Part shown: in pieces, positions 8,060-16,324 of the stretch
Layout of the letters: the number at the start of each line of letters is the position of its first letter
How positions within the stretch are numbered: position 1 is the first letter of the stretch
From: Bacteroidota bacterium
GTDB taxonomy: Bacteria > Bacteroidota > Bacteroidia > B-17B0 > Aurantibacillaceae
DNA: 38,514 nt
Assembly: GCA_013297775.1 (NCBI GenBank)
Contig: JAAFIL010000033.1
Span: 1-38,514, forward strand
Direction: 5' to 3'
Notes under the pieces: generated by a model
The model's input: the letters and a program-made list of their open reading frames with translations, nothing else
What the model was told of the DNA's origin: nothing
Databases searched by the model: none
Made by a program: the position numbers and the translations under genes

Positions 8060-9841
8060 ATGGAAAAAAAAAATAAACTTTTTCTTTTTTTTGTTTTTGC
8101 AAAAATTTTTGTGTTTAGCCAAATAGGGCCAAACAATCCAGCCACCGCTGCCAACGACGCCGCAACAGGAACTTCTTTATGGCTAAATCCCAATAATTGT
8201 TTTACGTCTAACAATGCCCGTGCTACTCAATCGGTGCAAGGCTTGTCGCAGTATTTAAAAGCCACCAACTTTGGGTTTGCCATTGGTGCAGCTAATAACA
8301 TTGATGGCATTCGTGTAGAAATTGAGCGCAGCACTATTGGAAGTAGCGATGTTGCCATTTTAAGTGGTTGGCAAACAGGTTTAGTGCGCAGTGCCGCTAT
8401 TCCCGCTGGGCGAAATCGCTTATTAATATTTTCATCGGGTTTTGAAAACGGAGCTGGCGTAACCAAATCTTTAACTGCCGTTAGTTATGGTGGGCAAAGC
8501 ATGACCCGTGCCATTTTGAGTGCTACAGGCACCGCAGGAGGTTTTTCGGGTTCGGTTGAATTGTGGTATTTATTAGAAGCCGGCATTGCCGCAGCCACCA
8601 GCACAAGTTTTGTTGTAACCGAATCCGTAGGTACCGAACTCGAAATTGTAAGGCACCGAGGTCATGTTGTATTTCAACATGTGGATCAATTTACGTCCAT
8701 TTTTTCTTCAGGTAGTTCGTCGTTTAATGGCTCTGCTAATCCCTTAGCATTACCAGCCATGGCGGTACTTAAAGGCAGCATGGCGGTTACTATGATTATG
8801 TGTGGCTCTGTCCCCAACTCTAATCCAGCATGTGGCACCAGCAACGCATCGTTTATTCCTCAAACACCAGGTTACACCGAAGGCTACGACACTTATACCT
8901 GCAACGCTTCTTGCTGTTCAACATCGGGTGCTAATTTTGAAACAGCAACGGCACCCTTCACGGCCACAGGCACTACTGCCCCTAGTTTTAGTTATCAAGG
9001 AACGCCCAACCGATTAGCCGCCGCTGGCATTATCTTGCAACGCGCACAAGAACTAGATGTTAACGTACGCATTGTAAAAGCAGGGGTTGTGCAAACGACC
9101 AACCTTGCCTCTACCCTAACAGCTTGGCCCGAAGTAGATGCTTACCAAGCGTATGGAGGCCCTACTAATTTATGGGGCACTACTTGGACTCCCGCCGACA
9201 TCAATAACGCTGGGTTTGGTGCAGCCATTAGTGGCCGCGTACAAAATGGAACGGCTGCCGTTGACCACATACGAATTACTGTATTTTTAACCAGTACTTT
9301 ACCTATTGAATTGTTAGGGTTTGATGCTGCTCCTCAAAATCAAAATGTTATTTGCAATTGGAGCACAGCCACCGAAATACGCTCGTCGCATTTTGAAATT
9401 GAACGCAGCCGCGATGGCGTGAAATTTGAATACCTAGGGCGCGTGCAAGCTGCGGGCGAAAGTTACAGCTTTAAACATTACGAATTTTTAGACACAGAAC
9501 CACTAGATGGAATCAGTTATTATCGTCTTAAAAAAATAGACTTGGATAGAAGTTTTGATTATACCCAACTAAAAGCCGTAAACTTTTCGCGATTAAGCGA
9601 TTTATTGATTTACCCTAACCCTAGCCCTAATTTATTTACCATCGAAGAAAAAGATTTTAAACAAGGGAGCCTTAGCCTTTTTAACGAAGATGGAAAATTA
9701 TTGAAAGTATTTGAACATCCAAAACACGATAAATTTAGTATTAGCTTAGGCGATTTGGCGGATGGCACGTATTTAATTGTGTTGGAAGAAAACGGCATCA
9801 AAAAAGTAAAAAAAATAATTAAACAAACCCGCCAACAGTAA
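8060..9841 (+). CDS. T9SS-secreted surface protein with a nested domain
   Basis: 593 aa secreted protein of unknown function. A signal peptide (MEKKNKLFLFFVFAKIFVFSQ) is followed by a beta-sandwich-like domain that appears split. Its first half (residues ~10-112: LWLNPNNCFTSNNARAT, IDGIRVEIERS) resumes at about 335 (DVNVRIVKAGVVQTTNLAST, YGGPTNLWGTTWTPADINN, AVDHIRITVFLT). Between them lies a ~220-aa Gly/Ser/Ala-rich insert with its own strand pattern (IPAGRNRLLIFSSGFENG, YGGQSMTRAI, AAAGIILQRA). Then comes the linker LPIELLGFDA and a fibronectin-like segment (WSTATEIRSSHFEIERSRDG), typical of Bacteroidota T9SS cargo, and a type A sorting domain (LLIYPNPSPNLFTIE ... DGTYLIVLEENGIKKVKKIIK). 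Stands alone with no obvious partners. Confidence 0.8.
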   Translation: MEKKNKLFLFFVFAKIFVFSQIGPNNPATAANDAATGTSLWLNPNNCFTSNNARATQSVQGLSQYLKATNFGFAIGAANNIDGIRVEIERSTIGSSDVAILSGWQTGLVRSAAIPAGRNRLLIFSSGFENGAGVTKSLTAVSYGGQSMTRAILSATGTAGGFSGSVELWYLLEAGIAAATSTSFVVTESVGTELEIVRHRGHVVFQHVDQFTSIFSSGSSSFNGSANPLALPAMAVLKGSMAVTMIMCGSVPNSNPACGTSNASFIPQTPGYTEGYDTYTCNASCCSTSGANFETATAPFTATGTTAPSFSYQGTPNRLAAAGIILQRAQELDVNVRIVKAGVVQTTNLASTLTAWPEVDAYQAYGGPTNLWGTTWTPADINNAGFGAAISGRVQNGTAAVDHIRITVFLTSTLPIELLGFDAAPQNQNVICNWSTATEIRSSHFEIERSRDGVKFEYLGRVQAAGESYSFKHYEFLDTEPLDGISYYRLKKIDLDRSFDYTQLKAVNFSRLSDLLIYPNPSPNLFTIEEKDFKQGSLSLFNEDGKLLKVFEHPKHDKFSISLGDLADGTYLIVLEENGIKKVKKIIKQTRQQ

Positions 9842-9994
9842 GTTTTGATTTTTGGTTAACAATAACAATTTTTGAATGTTAACATCATAATCTTCTTTTA
9901 AAAAAAATCCTTTTTGCAATTCACTAAACAAAGATTGAGTGTTTCTCATTTTTTAACTGTAAATAAACTTTTAGAACTATCATCACTCTTTTTT

Positions 9995-10207
9995 CCGTGA
10001 GGGATGAAGGCGGCAGCGAGTGCAGGTTTTTTGTAGGCCATTGCGCAGGCGAGGCGGCTGAGGCACGAAGACCCCGCAGCCGCTGCAATGCCGCAAAAAA
10101 CCAAGCGACTAAAGCCGACAGCCCGACCCCTAAGAAGAACATGCTACCAAAAGTAACTCTAGCTTAAATTTATTTTTTGTGTTTCATAAACACTATTGGG
10201 GGCACGG
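9995..10207 (-). repeat. SE1 structured dispersed element, copy B (most divergent)
   Basis: Read on the minus strand it opens GCCGTGCCCCC, continues to CTTAGGGGTCGGGCT, and ends ATCCCTCACGG. The closing stem is CCGTG/CACGG where the other copies have GCGTG/CACGC, a two-sided change. The hairpin arms have GGTTTTTTG/CAAAAAACC instead of GCTTTTGT/ACAAAAGC, again changed on both sides. The loop shares TGCGGGGTCTTCGTGCCTCA with copy A. It fills most of the gap between the T9SS cargo gene and the plug-protein terminator. Confidence 0.75.
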
Positions 10208-10235
10208 CATTATTCTATATCATTTATACAAACCA

Positions 10236-10270
10236 AACAGCCGCTTTCTATTTCCTAGAAGCGGCTGTTG
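10236..10270 (-). terminator. Hairpin terminator of the plug-protein gene
   Basis: AACAGCCGCTTTCT..AGAAGCGGCTGTT is a GC-rich stem with about one mismatch, 18 bp past the stop of the minus-strand gene. The minus strand after the stem continues TTGGTTTG, so the U tract is interrupted and the terminator may be weak. Confidence 0.6.
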
Positions 10271-10288
10271 ATTGGTGAAGCAGACCTA

Positions 10289-11131
10289 TTAATTGACAGC
10301 GTCTTTTAATTGGTTTTGTGAAGCGGCCTGCTTTCTTTCTTTTTGTTGTTTTTCATAATTTTCGTTAGCGCGTGCTGCACGAATGCGCTTATCGCGTATG
10401 CCCGAAAAATAACTTTTAGTTGTAACAATAACTACACCTCCACCAGTATCACCATACGCAGCTGGAATGCCTCCACTAAACACCGTTAAATTTTCGATAC
10501 TTAAGCCAGGCAAGGTACCAATATCGTTAACCCTTACCCCATCTACAAAGTAAGCACTGCTACCGCTACGCCCACCTCTAAAATGTAAGCCGCCGTCCGA
10601 CCCCTCAATAATTTCAGAAGTCATACTTGGTAACAAACTAATAATATCGCCTCTGTTACCGCTGGCTTGTTGCAATATTTCTTCCGAACTTAACGACTTC
10701 ATTTGAAAGACATTTTGATCAACACCCGTATTGGTATAATCACGTTCGATGGCTTTGGCAGTTACAACAACATCCGTTAAAGTATTTGAGGCCATTGTTA
10801 CATTTACATAAGCCGTTGCATTGGCACCAATTTTTATTTTATTTATTTTGGTGGTTTGATGACCGCTTTCTTGCACCACCAATTCATAACTACCCGCCTC
10901 TAGTGGTTTGTAAACATACTGCCCATTCATATCGGCTTGGGTACCGCCCACAAAGCGCGTACCTTGCAGCACTTGTATGGTTGCCAAAGGTACTTCTTCG
11001 TTAGCATCGTTTTTAATAGTACCACGTATTTCGCCGTAGCCCGATTGCGCCCATAAAACTTGAGAACTTACCAAGTAAAATGCCAAGGCACTAAAGATTT
11101 TTTTTGCTGTTTGTTTGTTTAAGGGTTTCAT
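10289..11131 (-). CDS. Plug-only TonB-receptor-like protein (carboxypeptidase-regulatory-like domain plus plug, no barrel)
   Basis: 280 aa. A signal peptide ends near QVLWAQS. Residues ~33-112 form a CarboxypepD-regulatory-like/SusC-type N-terminal domain (GEIRGTIKNDANEEVPLATIQ, GGTQADMNGQYVYKPLEAGSY). Residues ~115-240 resemble a TonB-dependent receptor plug (LTDVVVTAK, DIISLLPSM, LHFRGGRSGSSAYFVDGVRV, FSGGIPAAYGDTGGGVVIVTTK). Instead of the expected ~600-aa barrel it ends in a charged, Lys/Gln-rich tail (RAARANENYEKQQKERKQAA). The 447 bp downstream hold only a repeat and a terminator, so there is no decayed barrel. It is divergent from an ECF sigma factor gene, suggesting a signalling or docking role. 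A truncated former receptor is the alternative, but the terminator and the clean end argue that it is an intact gene. Confidence 0.8.
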   Translation of the reverse strand: MKPLNKQTAKKIFSALAFYLVSSQVLWAQSGYGEIRGTIKNDANEEVPLATIQVLQGTRFVGGTQADMNGQYVYKPLEAGSYELVVQESGHQTTKINKIKIGANATAYVNVTMASNTLTDVVVTAKAIERDYTNTGVDQNVFQMKSLSSEEILQQASGNRGDIISLLPSMTSEIIEGSDGGLHFRGGRSGSSAYFVDGVRVNDIGTLPGLSIENLTVFSGGIPAAYGDTGGGVVIVTTKSYFSGIRDKRIRAARANENYEKQQKERKQAASQNQLKDAVN

Positions 11132-11239
11132 AACATCTGTTTTTAAAAAGTGAATAAATTTTTAAAACCGGCTTCTGATATTAAGACGGAGCGTATTTTA
11201 CCTTTCCATAAAAAAATAAGTAATTATAATTTTATGGAA

Positions 11240-11247
11240 TATCTTTA
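11240..11247 (+). promoter_or_regulatory. Possible -7 element of the sigma-factor operon
   Basis: TATCTTTA differs from TAnnTTTG only in the last base and lies 30 nt before the ATG at 11278. No good -33 TTG is seen at the right distance. The operon may use its own sigma factor instead. Confidence 0.25.
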
Positions 11248-11277
11248 CGTTAGCGTCTTAAAAAAAAGAAAGCTTTA

Positions 11278-11868
11278 ATGTGGCTGTTTAAAAAACATAA
11301 AGAAGGAAATGATGAGGAATTGGCAGCCGCCTATTTTGCAAGCGGCAACCGTTCGCAAATGGGTGAGTTGTTTGATAGACATGTAAAAACAGTATATGGC
11401 GTATGTTTATTTTATTTTAAAGATAGAGATGCGGCGCAAGATGCAGTAATGGCTATTTTTGAAAAACTACTGGTAGAATTGCGTCGGCATAAAGTAGAGC
11501 ATTTTAAAGCGTGGTTAGGATTTGTTACGCGTAATTATTGCATTAGCGAACTCCGAAAAAATAAACCAGGACGTTTTGTGAGCGAAGCCTATTTAGATTT
11601 TGAAGTAAAGCCCGCCGATTGGGACGAAGAAGCCATTATTGCTGGTGTTAACGACGAGGTTTTATTGAACTACTTACAAGCGTGTTTACCCTTATTAAAA
11701 GATAAACAACGCACGTGTGTGGAATTATTTTATTTGAAAGATTATACCTATCAACAAATAGAAACCGAAACGGGTTTTACACTTAACGAAGTAAAAAGTT
11801 ATATCCAAAATGGAAAACGAAATTTGAAATTAATCATTGAAGAAAAAATAAAACAACATGTTGCTTAA
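11278..11868 (+). CDS. ECF-type RNA polymerase sigma factor
   Basis: 196 aa sigma-70 family regulator with only regions 2 and 4. Region 2 spans about 20-95 (MGELFDRHVKTVYGVCLFYFKDRDAAQDAVMAIFEKLL, FKAWLGFVTRNYCISELRKNKPGRF). Region 4 spans about 138-188, with a helix-turn-helix (KQRTCVELFYLKDYTYQQIETETGFTLNEVKSYIQNGKRNLKL). It directs RNA polymerase to a small regulon. Its stop overlaps the ATG of the next gene by 11 nt, so the two products are made from one message, as is usual for an ECF factor and its membrane regulator. The plug-only receptor-like gene is divergent 146 bp away. Confidence 0.88.
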   Translation: MWLFKKHKEGNDEELAAAYFASGNRSQMGELFDRHVKTVYGVCLFYFKDRDAAQDAVMAIFEKLLVELRRHKVEHFKAWLGFVTRNYCISELRKNKPGRFVSEAYLDFEVKPADWDEEAIIAGVNDEVLLNYLQACLPLLKDKQRTCVELFYLKDYTYQQIETETGFTLNEVKSYIQNGKRNLKLIIEEKIKQHVA

Positions 11869-12877
11869 CAAACATAGTGCCGATGATTTGGAGTACCTAG
11901 CAGAGTTGGGTTACGCTGAAAACCCTACCGCCGAGGCTGATGTAAAAGGTTTACGTCATCAACTTAAATTACGCTATGGCAAAAGCCTATCGCCACTTTG
12001 GTTAATGGGTAGCAGCATTGTCATTGGAAGTTTAGCGGGCACCATCTTATTTTTTATTCTACAAAAATATGCCGCCGAACCTAAAGTAGCCCATTCGGTA
12101 ACACCAACCGTTCAGCCTACAAAACCGAAAGTGAATACACTTTTCAATACTTTAGATACATTAGAAGTAAAAAGTTTAAGCCCTACTCGCACCCTTTATA
12201 CGAACGAATCGTTTTCTAAACCCTTACATCAAAAACCGATTAGCATACAACCCGATAGTGTGTATGTGTTAAACAGTAGGTTACCTAATGTGAAGCTAAC
12301 TACCGACGAAACTGAAGCCTCGTCCATTTCACTAAAATACATGGCCAATGCATCGTTTCTTTTTATACACAATTTAAAAGTAACCAACTATCATCAATTG
12401 TATTTTAAAAAGAATTTGAGCATTGATTTAGAAAATAATTTTGGACACAACTTAGAAGCAGCCAACGAAAACAGAGAAACAAAACCATTGGATGCGTTTT
12501 TAAACAGCGGACGGCAACGGCATTACTATTTACACCAAGCCCTCAGCGATGCCTTGTACTATTTTAGCACCGAGCAGTATAAAAATGCCCAAACACTATT
12601 TTACCGCATTAAAGGTTACACCCAACAAGATGTAAATTGCGATTTTTATTTAGCAATGAGTTATTACTATGAAAATGAACCTTTAACCGCTTTAAAGTAT
12701 TTTAATTTGGTTTTAGAAAATAGTAATAATGTTTTTTTACCCGAAGCCCATTTTTATAAAGCCTTATGCTTAATGGAAACGGGCGAGCCAGAAAAAGGTA
12801 AAACACTATTAAAACAAATTGCAACAGAAGGTGGGTTTTATAGCCCAAAGGCTTTGCTATATTTGAATGGAAATTAA
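11858..12877 (+). CDS. Single-pass membrane protein with periplasmic TPR region, likely sigma-factor partner
   Basis: 339 aa, not a recognised anti-sigma family. Residues 1-46 are cytosolic and charged, 47-69 form one membrane helix (PLWLMGSSIVIGSLAGTILFFIL), then comes a Pro/Thr-rich spacer, a middle region of unknown fold (~120-200), and TPR-like helices from about 205 to 330 (YYLHQALSDALYYFSTEQYKNAQTLFYRI, CDFYLAMSYYYENEPLTALKYFNLVL, PEAHFYKALCLMETGEPEKGKTLLKQI). The topology, with a short cytosolic N-terminus next to an ECF sigma gene and 11-nt overlaps at both ends, suggests a role as regulator of the sigma factor. That is inference from context; no FecR or zinc-binding anti-sigma motif is visible. 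Confidence 0.75.
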   Translation: MLLNKHSADDLEYLAELGYAENPTAEADVKGLRHQLKLRYGKSLSPLWLMGSSIVIGSLAGTILFFILQKYAAEPKVAHSVTPTVQPTKPKVNTLFNTLDTLEVKSLSPTRTLYTNESFSKPLHQKPISIQPDSVYVLNSRLPNVKLTTDETEASSISLKYMANASFLFIHNLKVTNYHQLYFKKNLSIDLENNFGHNLEAANENRETKPLDAFLNSGRQRHYYLHQALSDALYYFSTEQYKNAQTLFYRIKGYTQQDVNCDFYLAMSYYYENEPLTALKYFNLVLENSNNVFLPEAHFYKALCLMETGEPEKGKTLLKQIATEGGFYSPKALLYLNGN

Positions 12878-13622
12878 ACCTTTATTATTTTGCCAACAAA
12901 AAGTAGCTTTTGGTTTAATACCAACCTATCTAGAAAATGAATACCTTAGAGCAATGGATCAAAAAGTTGTGTTTTGGCATTTAAAAAACAGTCCGCTTTT
13001 TAATGAATTAGTGGACGAAGATTATAAAACACTTAATGTTATTAATGGCTTTAAGCAAGCAAAAAAAAACGAAATCATTTATTTTTCGGAATCTGTAAAA
13101 CGCATTTATTATTTAAAGGTAGGTACACTTAAAATTGTAAGTGAAGATGCGAATGGTAACGAAATTACAAAAGAGGTATTAAATGCGGGTGATTTTTTTG
13201 GTGAGATTACTTTAGATGAAACGGCTACCAACCAAAGTAACGAATATGCGAAAGTAGTAAGCGACCAAATGTCGTGCTGCTCGTTTACATTGCCCGATTT
13301 TAAAGCCCTACTGGCGCAACGCCCCGATTTATCGTTGAAATACACCGTAAAAATAGGCGATAAAATGAAAGCGTTAGAAAGTAAATATGCAGATTTGATT
13401 TTTAAAGATGCGAAAACACGCCTGCTCGATTTTTTACAAAGTTATGGCAAACGTCATGGACAAACTAACAAAAATAATGAATTGATTTTTGCAAACGATT
13501 TTACACAACACGATATTGCTTGCTTAATAGGCACCACCAGGCAAACCGTTACAACGCTTTTAAATGAACTAGAAAAAGAAGGAAAATTGGTTTACTCGCG
13601 CTCGAGCATTGTGTTGCGCTGA
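12867..13622 (+). CDS. Crp/Fnr-family transcription regulator
   Basis: Cyclic-nucleotide-binding-like domain (about residues 42-155: FKQAKKNEIIYFSES, YYLKVGTLKIV, NAGDFFGEITLDE) followed by a dimer helix and a Crp-type winged helix (NDFTQHDIACLIGTTRQTVTTLLNELEKEGKLVY). No iron-sulfur Cys cluster is seen, so it is not Fnr-like in sensing. The start is ambiguous. The ATG at 12867 overlaps the preceding gene by 11 nt, the same geometry as the previous junction, and gives 251 aa. The ATG at 12954 gives 222 aa, the more usual family length, and starts at MDQKVVFWHLK. It ends the sigma/TPR operon and lies about 100 bp before the cyanophycin gene island, so it could control either. Confidence 0.85.
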   Translation: MEIKPLLFCQQKVAFGLIPTYLENEYLRAMDQKVVFWHLKNSPLFNELVDEDYKTLNVINGFKQAKKNEIIYFSESVKRIYYLKVGTLKIVSEDANGNEITKEVLNAGDFFGEITLDETATNQSNEYAKVVSDQMSCCSFTLPDFKALLAQRPDLSLKYTVKIGDKMKALESKYADLIFKDAKTRLLDFLQSYGKRHGQTNKNNELIFANDFTQHDIACLIGTTRQTVTTLLNELEKEGKLVYSRSSIVLR

Positions 13623-13722
13623 AAGGTTATACCACAAATTTCGTGCATTATCATTTCCATCCATCCATGGTAACAAATAGATTTTAGCGTTCGTTTTAAG
13701 TTTATTACTTTAGTTGCATTAA

Positions 13723-14664
13723 ATGGAAACAATGAAAAAATACGCATTAGCCATTCATGGTGGCGCAGGAACAATTTTACGCAGCAGCATGACCCTTGAA
13801 AAAGAACTAAGTTACAAAAATGCCCTGCAATTGGCTATTGAAACAGGTGAACTTATTTTGAAAAATGGAGGTACGGCCTTAGATGCCGTAGAAGCAGCCG
13901 TTATGAGTTTGGAAAATAATCCCTTGTTTAATGCGGGTAAAGGGGCTGTTTTTACGCACGACGGCACGCACGAGTTAGATGCATCTATTATGAGTGGAAT
14001 AGATTTAAGCGCGGGCGCAGTAGCGGGTGTGCGGGGTATTAAAAATCCGGTTGGCTTGGCGCGTGCAGTAATGGAAAAATCGGAACATGTATTATTAAGC
14101 GGTGCAGGCGCCGAAGCATTTGCGAAAAAAGTAAATGCTGAATTTATGCCCGATGATTATTTCTTTGTTCAGATGCGCTACGAGCAATGGCAACAAGCCA
14201 AAGCCAGCGATTCGATTGTGTTAGACCACACGGTTAATCCCGAAAAAAAATTTGGTACCGTTGGAGCAGTAGCATTAGATATGAATGGAAATTTGGCAGC
14301 CGCTACCAGTACAGGGGGTATGACCAATAAAAAACATGGGCGTGTGGGCGATACGCCTATCATTGGTTCGGGTACTTATGCCAATAATGCCACTTGCGCC
14401 ATTAGTTGCACGGGACATGGCGAGTTTTTTATACGTTCGGTAGTGGCTCACGATATTTCGTGTTTAATGGCCTATAAAGGTTTATCGTTACAAGAAGCTT
14501 GCGAAGTAGTGGTAATGGATAAACTGGTGAAAATTGGTGGCGAAGGTGGGCTTATTGCTTTAAATACAATGGGTACTATTGTGTTACCATTTAATTCGGA
14601 GGGTATGTACAGAGCCTCGGTTAAACAAGGAGAAGCCAGTTATATTGGTATTTATAAAGATTGA
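13723..14664 (+). CDS. iaaA: Isoaspartyl peptidase / L-asparaginase (plant-type Ntn hydrolase)
   Basis: 313 aa threonine N-terminal-nucleophile hydrolase that cleaves beta-aspartyl dipeptides and asparagine. The precursor self-cleaves before the catalytic Thr of GTVGAVALD (T179 in this numbering) into alpha and beta subunits. Other conserved elements are AIHGGAG near the N-terminus, NPLFNAGKGAVF with ELDASIM, and GDTPIIGSGTYAN plus SCTGHGEFFIR in the beta subunit. It is near cyanophycinase and cyanophycin synthetase, so a natural role is hydrolysis of the beta-Asp-Arg released by cyanophycinase to free Asp and Arg. That link is inference from context. A second ATG three codons in (13732) is an equally good start. 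Confidence 0.92.
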   Translation: METMKKYALAIHGGAGTILRSSMTLEKELSYKNALQLAIETGELILKNGGTALDAVEAAVMSLENNPLFNAGKGAVFTHDGTHELDASIMSGIDLSAGAVAGVRGIKNPVGLARAVMEKSEHVLLSGAGAEAFAKKVNAEFMPDDYFFVQMRYEQWQQAKASDSIVLDHTVNPEKKFGTVGAVALDMNGNLAAATSTGGMTNKKHGRVGDTPIIGSGTYANNATCAISCTGHGEFFIRSVVAHDISCLMAYKGLSLQEACEVVVMDKLVKIGGEGGLIALNTMGTIVLPFNSEGMYRASVKQGEASYIGIYKD

Positions 14665-14683
14665 TTTTTTTGGCTAAATGAGA

Positions 14684-15205
14684 TTACAACGATTCGTGCA
14701 AGGCAATGCGGTTGCCTTCACAGTCTTCAAACTCGGCTACAAACCCTAAAGCACCATTTGATGTTTTTGGATAAAGGATATGCGCCCCGTGTTTTACAGC
14801 TAAAGCTAAAGTTTCATCTATACTTTCGGTTCTAAAATAAATCACAACCCCATCTTTTGTTGGCTTATAAATAGACCCTTTTGCCAAAGCACCCGAAATG
14901 CCCAACTTTGTTTTTGAAAAAGGGAACAAAGCCATTTCGTTGCGGTCAATAACTTCGTCTTCAAACACAACATCAAAAACAGTCGAATAAAAAGTTTTAG
15001 CCCGAGTTAAATCGTTTACAGGAATCTCGAAATAAATCACTGGATTGTAAGAAACTGCTGATGCAACTGTATCTTTTTGAGTGGACGATTTAGCCTCGTC
15101 TAAATTAGTTTTTAAACGGCACGAAAAAAATAAACAAGCTATACTAAGCGTGTAAAAAATTATTTGTCGAAAGCCTTGTCTATTTAAGAAGTTATCATTG
15201 AACAT
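14684..15205 (-). CDS. VOC-fold (glyoxalase/bleomycin-resistance-like) lipoprotein
   Basis: 173 aa. An N-terminal signal ends in a lipobox (ACLFFSC, Cys29), followed by a short linker and one vicinal-oxygen-chelate domain from about residue 54: YFEIPVNDLTRAKTFYSTVFDVVFED, then GDGVVIYFRTESIDETLALAVKHGA-like, then GALGFVAEFEDCEGNRIALHES. Similar single-domain VOC proteins are usually cytosolic; the lipid anchor makes this one unusual. No metal-binding set can be assigned with confidence from one domain, and the substrate is unknown. It converges on the isoaspartyl peptidase gene (19 bp between stops) and is co-oriented with cyanophycinase, but 240 bp separate them. Confidence 0.8.
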   Translation of the reverse strand: MFNDNFLNRQGFRQIIFYTLSIACLFFSCRLKTNLDEAKSSTQKDTVASAVSYNPVIYFEIPVNDLTRAKTFYSTVFDVVFEDEVIDRNEMALFPFSKTKLGISGALAKGSIYKPTKDGVVIYFRTESIDETLALAVKHGAHILYPKTSNGALGFVAEFEDCEGNRIALHESL

Positions 15206-15448
15206 ATTTCATTCCACTTTTTTGTGTTATACTGTTGGAGAGTACTCGGTTCAATCTTTATTTAAAGCTATTAACAGCACTTCACATTATTTTTTATAAT
15301 TATCGTTTGAAAGACTAAGTTAAGATACAAAGACTGTGATCAAAATTCAATCCCTTATCAATCAAAACCCATTCAGTATTATTTTTTAAACCCGTCTAAA
15401 TTAATAAATAGGTAAGCCTAACATTTATAAACAGTAAATGGAAAAGAT

Positions 15449-16324
15449 TTACTCTACACTTGCTTTTGGATGATGTAAGGTTAATTTTTTCGTCCGTAAA
15501 TCGAATTTATCGGTAATGCTCATCACATGTACAATTAAATTTTCGATAGAAACAGGTTCGCCCATGTCCACATCGGTAATATTGGTATCGCGCATTTGCG
15601 TACCATCTACTAAAATAACCAAGCCCGAACCAATGGCTTCCATTTTATAACCCTCGGTAATTAAAAGCCCTGTATCTTCGCCCAAGCCTATGCCTAAGTT
15701 AACTGGATTACTAGCGCAGGCATACAGCAAACGCCCAATCCGCCCACGTTGCACAAAATGCGTATCTATAATTACATTGTTTATAAAACCCAATCCACCT
15801 GTAATTTTTACTTCGCCCTTTAATAAAGCCTCTTGGCTGCTGCCTTGGTAAATCATGTTATTAGAACTGGCGGCGGCACCTGCCGAAGTACCCGAAATAA
15901 CAAAGGCTTCGTTTTGATACCTATCTAACAATACTTGGTGAAATTGTGTCCCTCCAAAAATAGAAGACAACCGCAATTGATCGCCACCCGTAAACATCAC
16001 CACATCGGCTTTTCTCAGCCGCTCTAGGTACTCTGGCTTATTGGCCTCCTCGCGCGTTCTAATATCTAAGATAGCCGTATCTAATACATTTAATTGTTTA
16101 AACGCATTAACATACCCCTCGCCTACCTCTTGCGGAATACTGCTGGCGGTGGTAATCACTTCAATGCGCGAATCGGTTTTATGTTTCGACTCGGTAATAA
16201 TTCGGTTAAGAATACCTTGCTCAAAAAATTTAAGCCGAGCTTGTAAATTTTCTTCTTTCTCTGTAAAACTGCCTTTATCAACGCTTCCGCCAATGATTAT
16301 TAATTTTCCTTTAGGTAAATTCAT
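15449..16324 (-). CDS. cphB: Cyanophycinase (S51 serine exopeptidase)
   Basis: 291 aa. It degrades cyanophycin, a polymer with a poly-Asp backbone and Arg side groups, to beta-Asp-Arg dipeptides. The nucleophile elbow GTSAGAA places the catalytic Ser at residue 147. Preceding elements are GKLIIIGGSVDKG at the start, VITTASSIPQEVGEGY, and VVMFTGGDQLRLSSIFGGT. Downstream are FINNVIIDTHFVQRGRIGRL and GIGLGEDTGLLI, all typical of the intracellular CphB type. There is no signal peptide, so it acts on internal granules. It is divergent from cphA across a 263-bp region, which may allow coordinated or opposed control. The length matches family members. Confidence 0.93.
   Translation of the reverse strand: MNLPKGKLIIIGGSVDKGSFTEKEENLQARLKFFEQGILNRIITESKHKTDSRIEVITTASSIPQEVGEGYVNAFKQLNVLDTAILDIRTREEANKPEYLERLRKADVVMFTGGDQLRLSSIFGGTQFHQVLLDRYQNEAFVISGTSAGAAASSNNMIYQGSSQEALLKGEVKITGGLGFINNVIIDTHFVQRGRIGRLLYACASNPVNLGIGLGEDTGLLITEGYKMEAIGSGLVILVDGTQMRDTNITDVDMGEPVSIENLIVHVMSITDKFDLRTKKLTLHHPKASVE

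Noticed and set aside
9842-10288. Possible remnant of a TonB receptor barrel downstream of the plug gene
   Set aside because: No barrel-like translation is seen in any frame; the space is taken by SE1 copy B and a terminator.
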